Assembly: GCA_040954595.2 (NCBI GenBank)
Contig: CM082581.2
Location: 13,020,001-13,084,000, forward strand
Origin: Balanoglossus misakiensis
Taxonomy: Eukaryota; Hemichordata
DNA length: 64,000 bases
Direction: 5' to 3'
Positions 61,801 to 64,000 of the stretch are shown piece by piece. The position numbers and the translations under genes were made by a program. The notes under the pieces are model-generated. The model was not told where the DNA came from, made no database searches, and saw nothing but the letters and a program-made list of their open reading frames with translations. Position 1 is the stretch's first letter; the number at the start of each line of letters is the position of its first letter.

Positions 61801-63587
61801 CCATGCCGGATATCTACACAGCCATCATGGCCATATGGGCAGTCATGGTATTGTTCTGGCTGGGAAACTGGTTCCTCTTTTGTGAGGTGAGTACATGCAA
61901 GTATACTAATCTGATGTACATCAGCTGTCGACATGTTCGAGACACACTTTGTCTAAAAAATATGCAAATTGTCAGTGCAGCGATAAAGCTTTGATTCACA
62001 GCAATCAAACGATCTCGGATATTTAACATACATGTACGTCACTTGCTGATTTATTGCTCTGGGCTTTTGGAATATCTCAGGTTTTCTGTTCGTTCTTACA
62101 CAGCTGCAGTATAGGTCATAAGGTTATTGATGTATATCTGAAAGGCACTACACTTATCTTCATAATTCCTGACAGTGCTGTTTTACTTCATATTTTGCAT
62201 CTTGATATCAAATATCAAGATTCAATTTGAAACTGACAAGCATTAAGCTTTTCTCTTCATTGTATGGTTTCTAGAATTGTTTAAGCAATCATTAGTATAT
62301 TCCTGAACTAATTTGTCTAAACTCGCACTATAACATGACACTTTGTCTTGCATCAGAGTGTCTTTCCTCTGTAAATTCTGGATGACCAATTAATGCCATC
62401 ATTGCATCGTTGAGAAGAGTGTGTAGGGCATAATAGGATTCATCCAAAGTTCACACATGGAAACTGACAGTGCGCTGTGGCTTATAGATGCACTTTATAT
62501 AAAAGTACCTGACAGTGCAGAGAACTGGTTTCAATTCGTGATGTGGATTGAATATCAAGTCGTGATATTCTTGCAGGCAGCAGTGACAATATCACAGAGT
62601 GACTTGTTAATAATGCAGAAATAGACATGAAATAATCTTCTTGTATGTAGCTGAAACCAGTCCTATTTTTAAAGGAAATGATAATGTATCTGAAAAATTG
62701 AATACATTTGGAGTCTATAGGGAGAAGTATTAACTAAGAAGGCTTGATTGAATACCTGAGTAGGTGTAAGTTATTGAGTAGTCAAGGAAATGCCAGTGCG
62801 TTCTAATCCTTTCGGTATCGCCAACCAATTTAGAATCAGCACTGCATTGGTTTCTTCTCAATTTCCTGAGAAGATCTCGTGTTTTTTTAAGGATTTACAA
62901 ACAGCCTGGCGCAGCACGTGTATGGCTGTGTTAAGTGTGTGGGTGTTAGGCTATCAGACAATATCAGCAGACCTCACATTTGCCATCACCAAAGCAAATT
63001 ACTGTCTGAAGTGGATGCAATTAGTCTGTGTATGCAACTACATGTATACGTGGTTGTGCAGGTGGTGACATCATCATGATGTGTGTGTGTGTGTCTACAT
63101 GCATATTCTATGTGGATCTGCATCAAAATTTCACCCTCATTTTAAAAGGAGATTTCAGCTGCATCAGCTGAAGCATATTCACTTTCACAAAGACAAAAGC
63201 CAACACACAGAATATCTATGACAGAGGAAAAAGCTTCAGGCTATGATCTATTTTTAAAGGGACAGATTTGCTCACATTTCACATAATTTTAGGAGAATTT
63301 ATTCATGAAATCAAACAGAGTTCTGTTCTCAGAAACGTGTTGGTAAAGACTGACTCCTGGGGCTGCAGAAATATTGACGCCAACTACAGCATTGATGTCA
63401 CGACTTAAAGATTGAATGTTGTGATATTCATGTATGAATTGTGTGTGCACAAATTTTAATCATGATTCCTTGTCTCTCTTTCTGCAGTTTTCTAATCCTT
63501 TACACAAGGTGTTATTTATAGCTCCTGCCTTTAAGATCCTTCTCGTCATCCTGGCTTTCCTATGGTGGCATGGAATTGAGAAAAAAG
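52868..63587 (+). CDS. GOST/Lu7TM-like multi-pass membrane protein, 5' part (gene runs off window)
   Basis: Five exons, 52,868-53,086, 57,402-57,461, 59,413-59,658, 61,746-61,886 and 63,488-63,587. The first four end in phase 0, the fifth ends one base into a codon, and all splice sites are canonical, giving the first 255 aa. A signal peptide spans residues 1-26 (ILRIFRIISVLVLVVSSTFG). A lumenal or extracellular region of about 165 residues follows, with several Cys and N-glycosylation sequons (NAT, NKT, NGT). Membrane helix 1 is at about 197-220 (AIMAIWAVMVLFWLGNWFLF) and helix 2 at about 230-250 (FKILLVILAFLWW), after NPLHKVLFIAP. A cleaved signal, a roughly 170-residue lumenal domain and then helices match the GOST superfamily (GPR107/108, TMEM87, TMEM145-type Golgi-trafficking receptors), but I cannot name the member. 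The call rests on topology plus weak motif resemblance. Confidence 0.6.
54444..54486. repeat. 15 bp perfect inverted repeat (hairpin)
   Basis: Arms AAATTCTACGGTGAT (54,444-54,458) and ATCACCGTAGAATTT (54,472-54,486) with a 13-base loop, immediately followed on plus by a poly-A tract and then the tRNA-like unit at 54,540. Confidence 0.95.
54538..54612 (-). repeat. tRNA-derived SINE-like unit
   Basis: On minus the sequence reads as a tRNA-like head. Box A is TAGCCTAGTGG (54,602-54,592) and box B GGTTCAATTCC (54,558-54,548), with a five-pair T arm (CTGGG/CCCGG). The anticodon stem and acceptor stem do not pair, so it is not a functional tRNA. An A/T tract and then the hairpin follow on its 3' side. 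The internal Pol III promoter elements look intact. Confidence 0.75.
55684..55769. repeat. (GTACA)n pentanucleotide satellite, about 17 copies
   Basis: Uninterrupted tandem ACAGT/GTACA units over 86 bases. Every unit contains the palindrome GTAC. It lies in intron 1 of the GOST-like gene. Confidence 0.97.
57462..59412 (+). other. Intron 2 of the GOST-like gene
   Basis: AT-rich, bounded by GAGAG/GTAAGTG and TTTTTTCAACAG; nothing else supported. Confidence 0.7.
59659..61745 (+). other. Intron 3 of the GOST-like gene
   Basis: Bounded by GTAAG/GTAAGC and CATTGCAG. It contains the TACATGTA-rich inverted repeat near 60,600. No further exon is recognised. Confidence 0.7.
60600..60641. repeat. 16 bp perfect inverted repeat of TACATGTATG type
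   Basis: Arms GTACATGTATGTATGT (60,600-60,615) and ACATACATACATGTAC (60,626-60,641) around a 10-base loop. TACATGTA words recur across the whole window, and this is the longest palindromic form noted. Confidence 0.95.
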
Positions 63588-64000
63588 GTATGTCACGTCT
63601 CATTTTTCCACCTCAGACTAAAACAAAGATGTCCTTGCGACACCTTTGAAGGTATTTAAGTTTATGTTTGCTTTTTAATTTCCTCTTTAAGGGGATGATA
63701 ATGTAAAGGACATTTTAAGTTTCATTCACTTGAAGACCAAAAATGTGCAGTGACCTCACCAAGTGATCATCTCACACATGCACTGCACATTCATTTCCTT
63801 GTGCCTGGCAGTCTGGCCTTGTGACTGTGATGAAGGGAAGTGTGCATGTGCACACATCACCTACATGCAGTGCGTTTGCAATTACAGGTGTGCAATTGAA
63901 TTCAAAAAGTGATAGCGCAGAGATTAGACAGATACAACATGATACAGTTGAATGACAGATGAAAGATTAGATGTACATTGTACATGATCAGTTATCTTGC
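61887..64000 (+). other. Intron 4, exon 5 and start of intron 5 of the GOST-like gene
   Basis: Intron 4 is 61,887-63,487. After exon 5 (ends 63,587) a GTATGT donor opens an intron that continues past the window. A short GT run sits near 63,080. No other feature is supported. Confidence 0.65.

Overview
This is a stretch of animal nuclear genome. Coding sequence sits in short exons split by GT-AG introns, gene density is low, microsatellites and homopolymers are common, and the recognisable proteins (a class C GPCR, CCDC125, mL43, NOC3L) are bilaterian. The sequence looks like an invertebrate. Frequent TAGGCCTA and TACATGTA words hint at a hemichordate, echinoderm or similar marine lineage, but that is a weak guess and no species is claimed.

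Layout. Bases 1-15,390 hold no gene I can recognise. A pair of direct repeats exactly 300 bp apart lies at 15,392-15,875. An unidentified two-exon coding candidate lies on the minus strand at 16,596-17,312. A metabotropic-glutamate-receptor-like gene (+) occupies about 18,947-23,032, with the ligand domain, cysteine-rich domain and first membrane helices in one 2 kb exon. Bases 23,033-32,547 are again without a recognisable gene.

The right half is a compact housekeeping cluster: CCDC125 (-, 11 exons, 32,548-44,025), MRPL43 (+, 3 exons, 44,762-45,526), NOC3L (-, 16 exons, 45,935-51,846) and the 5' part of a membrane protein that looks like the GOST/Lu7TM superfamily (+, from 52,868 and running off the window). 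CCDC125/MRPL43 and NOC3L/GOST-like are head-to-head pairs, and MRPL43/NOC3L are tail-to-tail. I rebuilt every exon junction in these genes by eye. Reading phase is continuous throughout, giving predicted lengths of 507, 173 and 814 aa, close to the human proteins for CCDC125 and NOC3L.

Most notable: (1) a 1.3 kb hAT-like DNA transposon inside a CCDC125 intron, with 14 bp perfect terminal inverted repeats. It carries a complete, apparently intact two-exon gene for a small protein with a PCNA-interacting-peptide-like motif, a nuclear localisation signal and a C2H2-type (BED/TTF-like) zinc finger, but no transposase catalytic domain. (2) An mGluR-like receptor that keeps the alpha-amino-acid contacts but lacks the residues that hold the glutamate side chain, so it probably senses another ligand. 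(3) A possible alternative exon in the receptor intron. (4) A tRNA-derived SINE-like unit next to a perfect hairpin.
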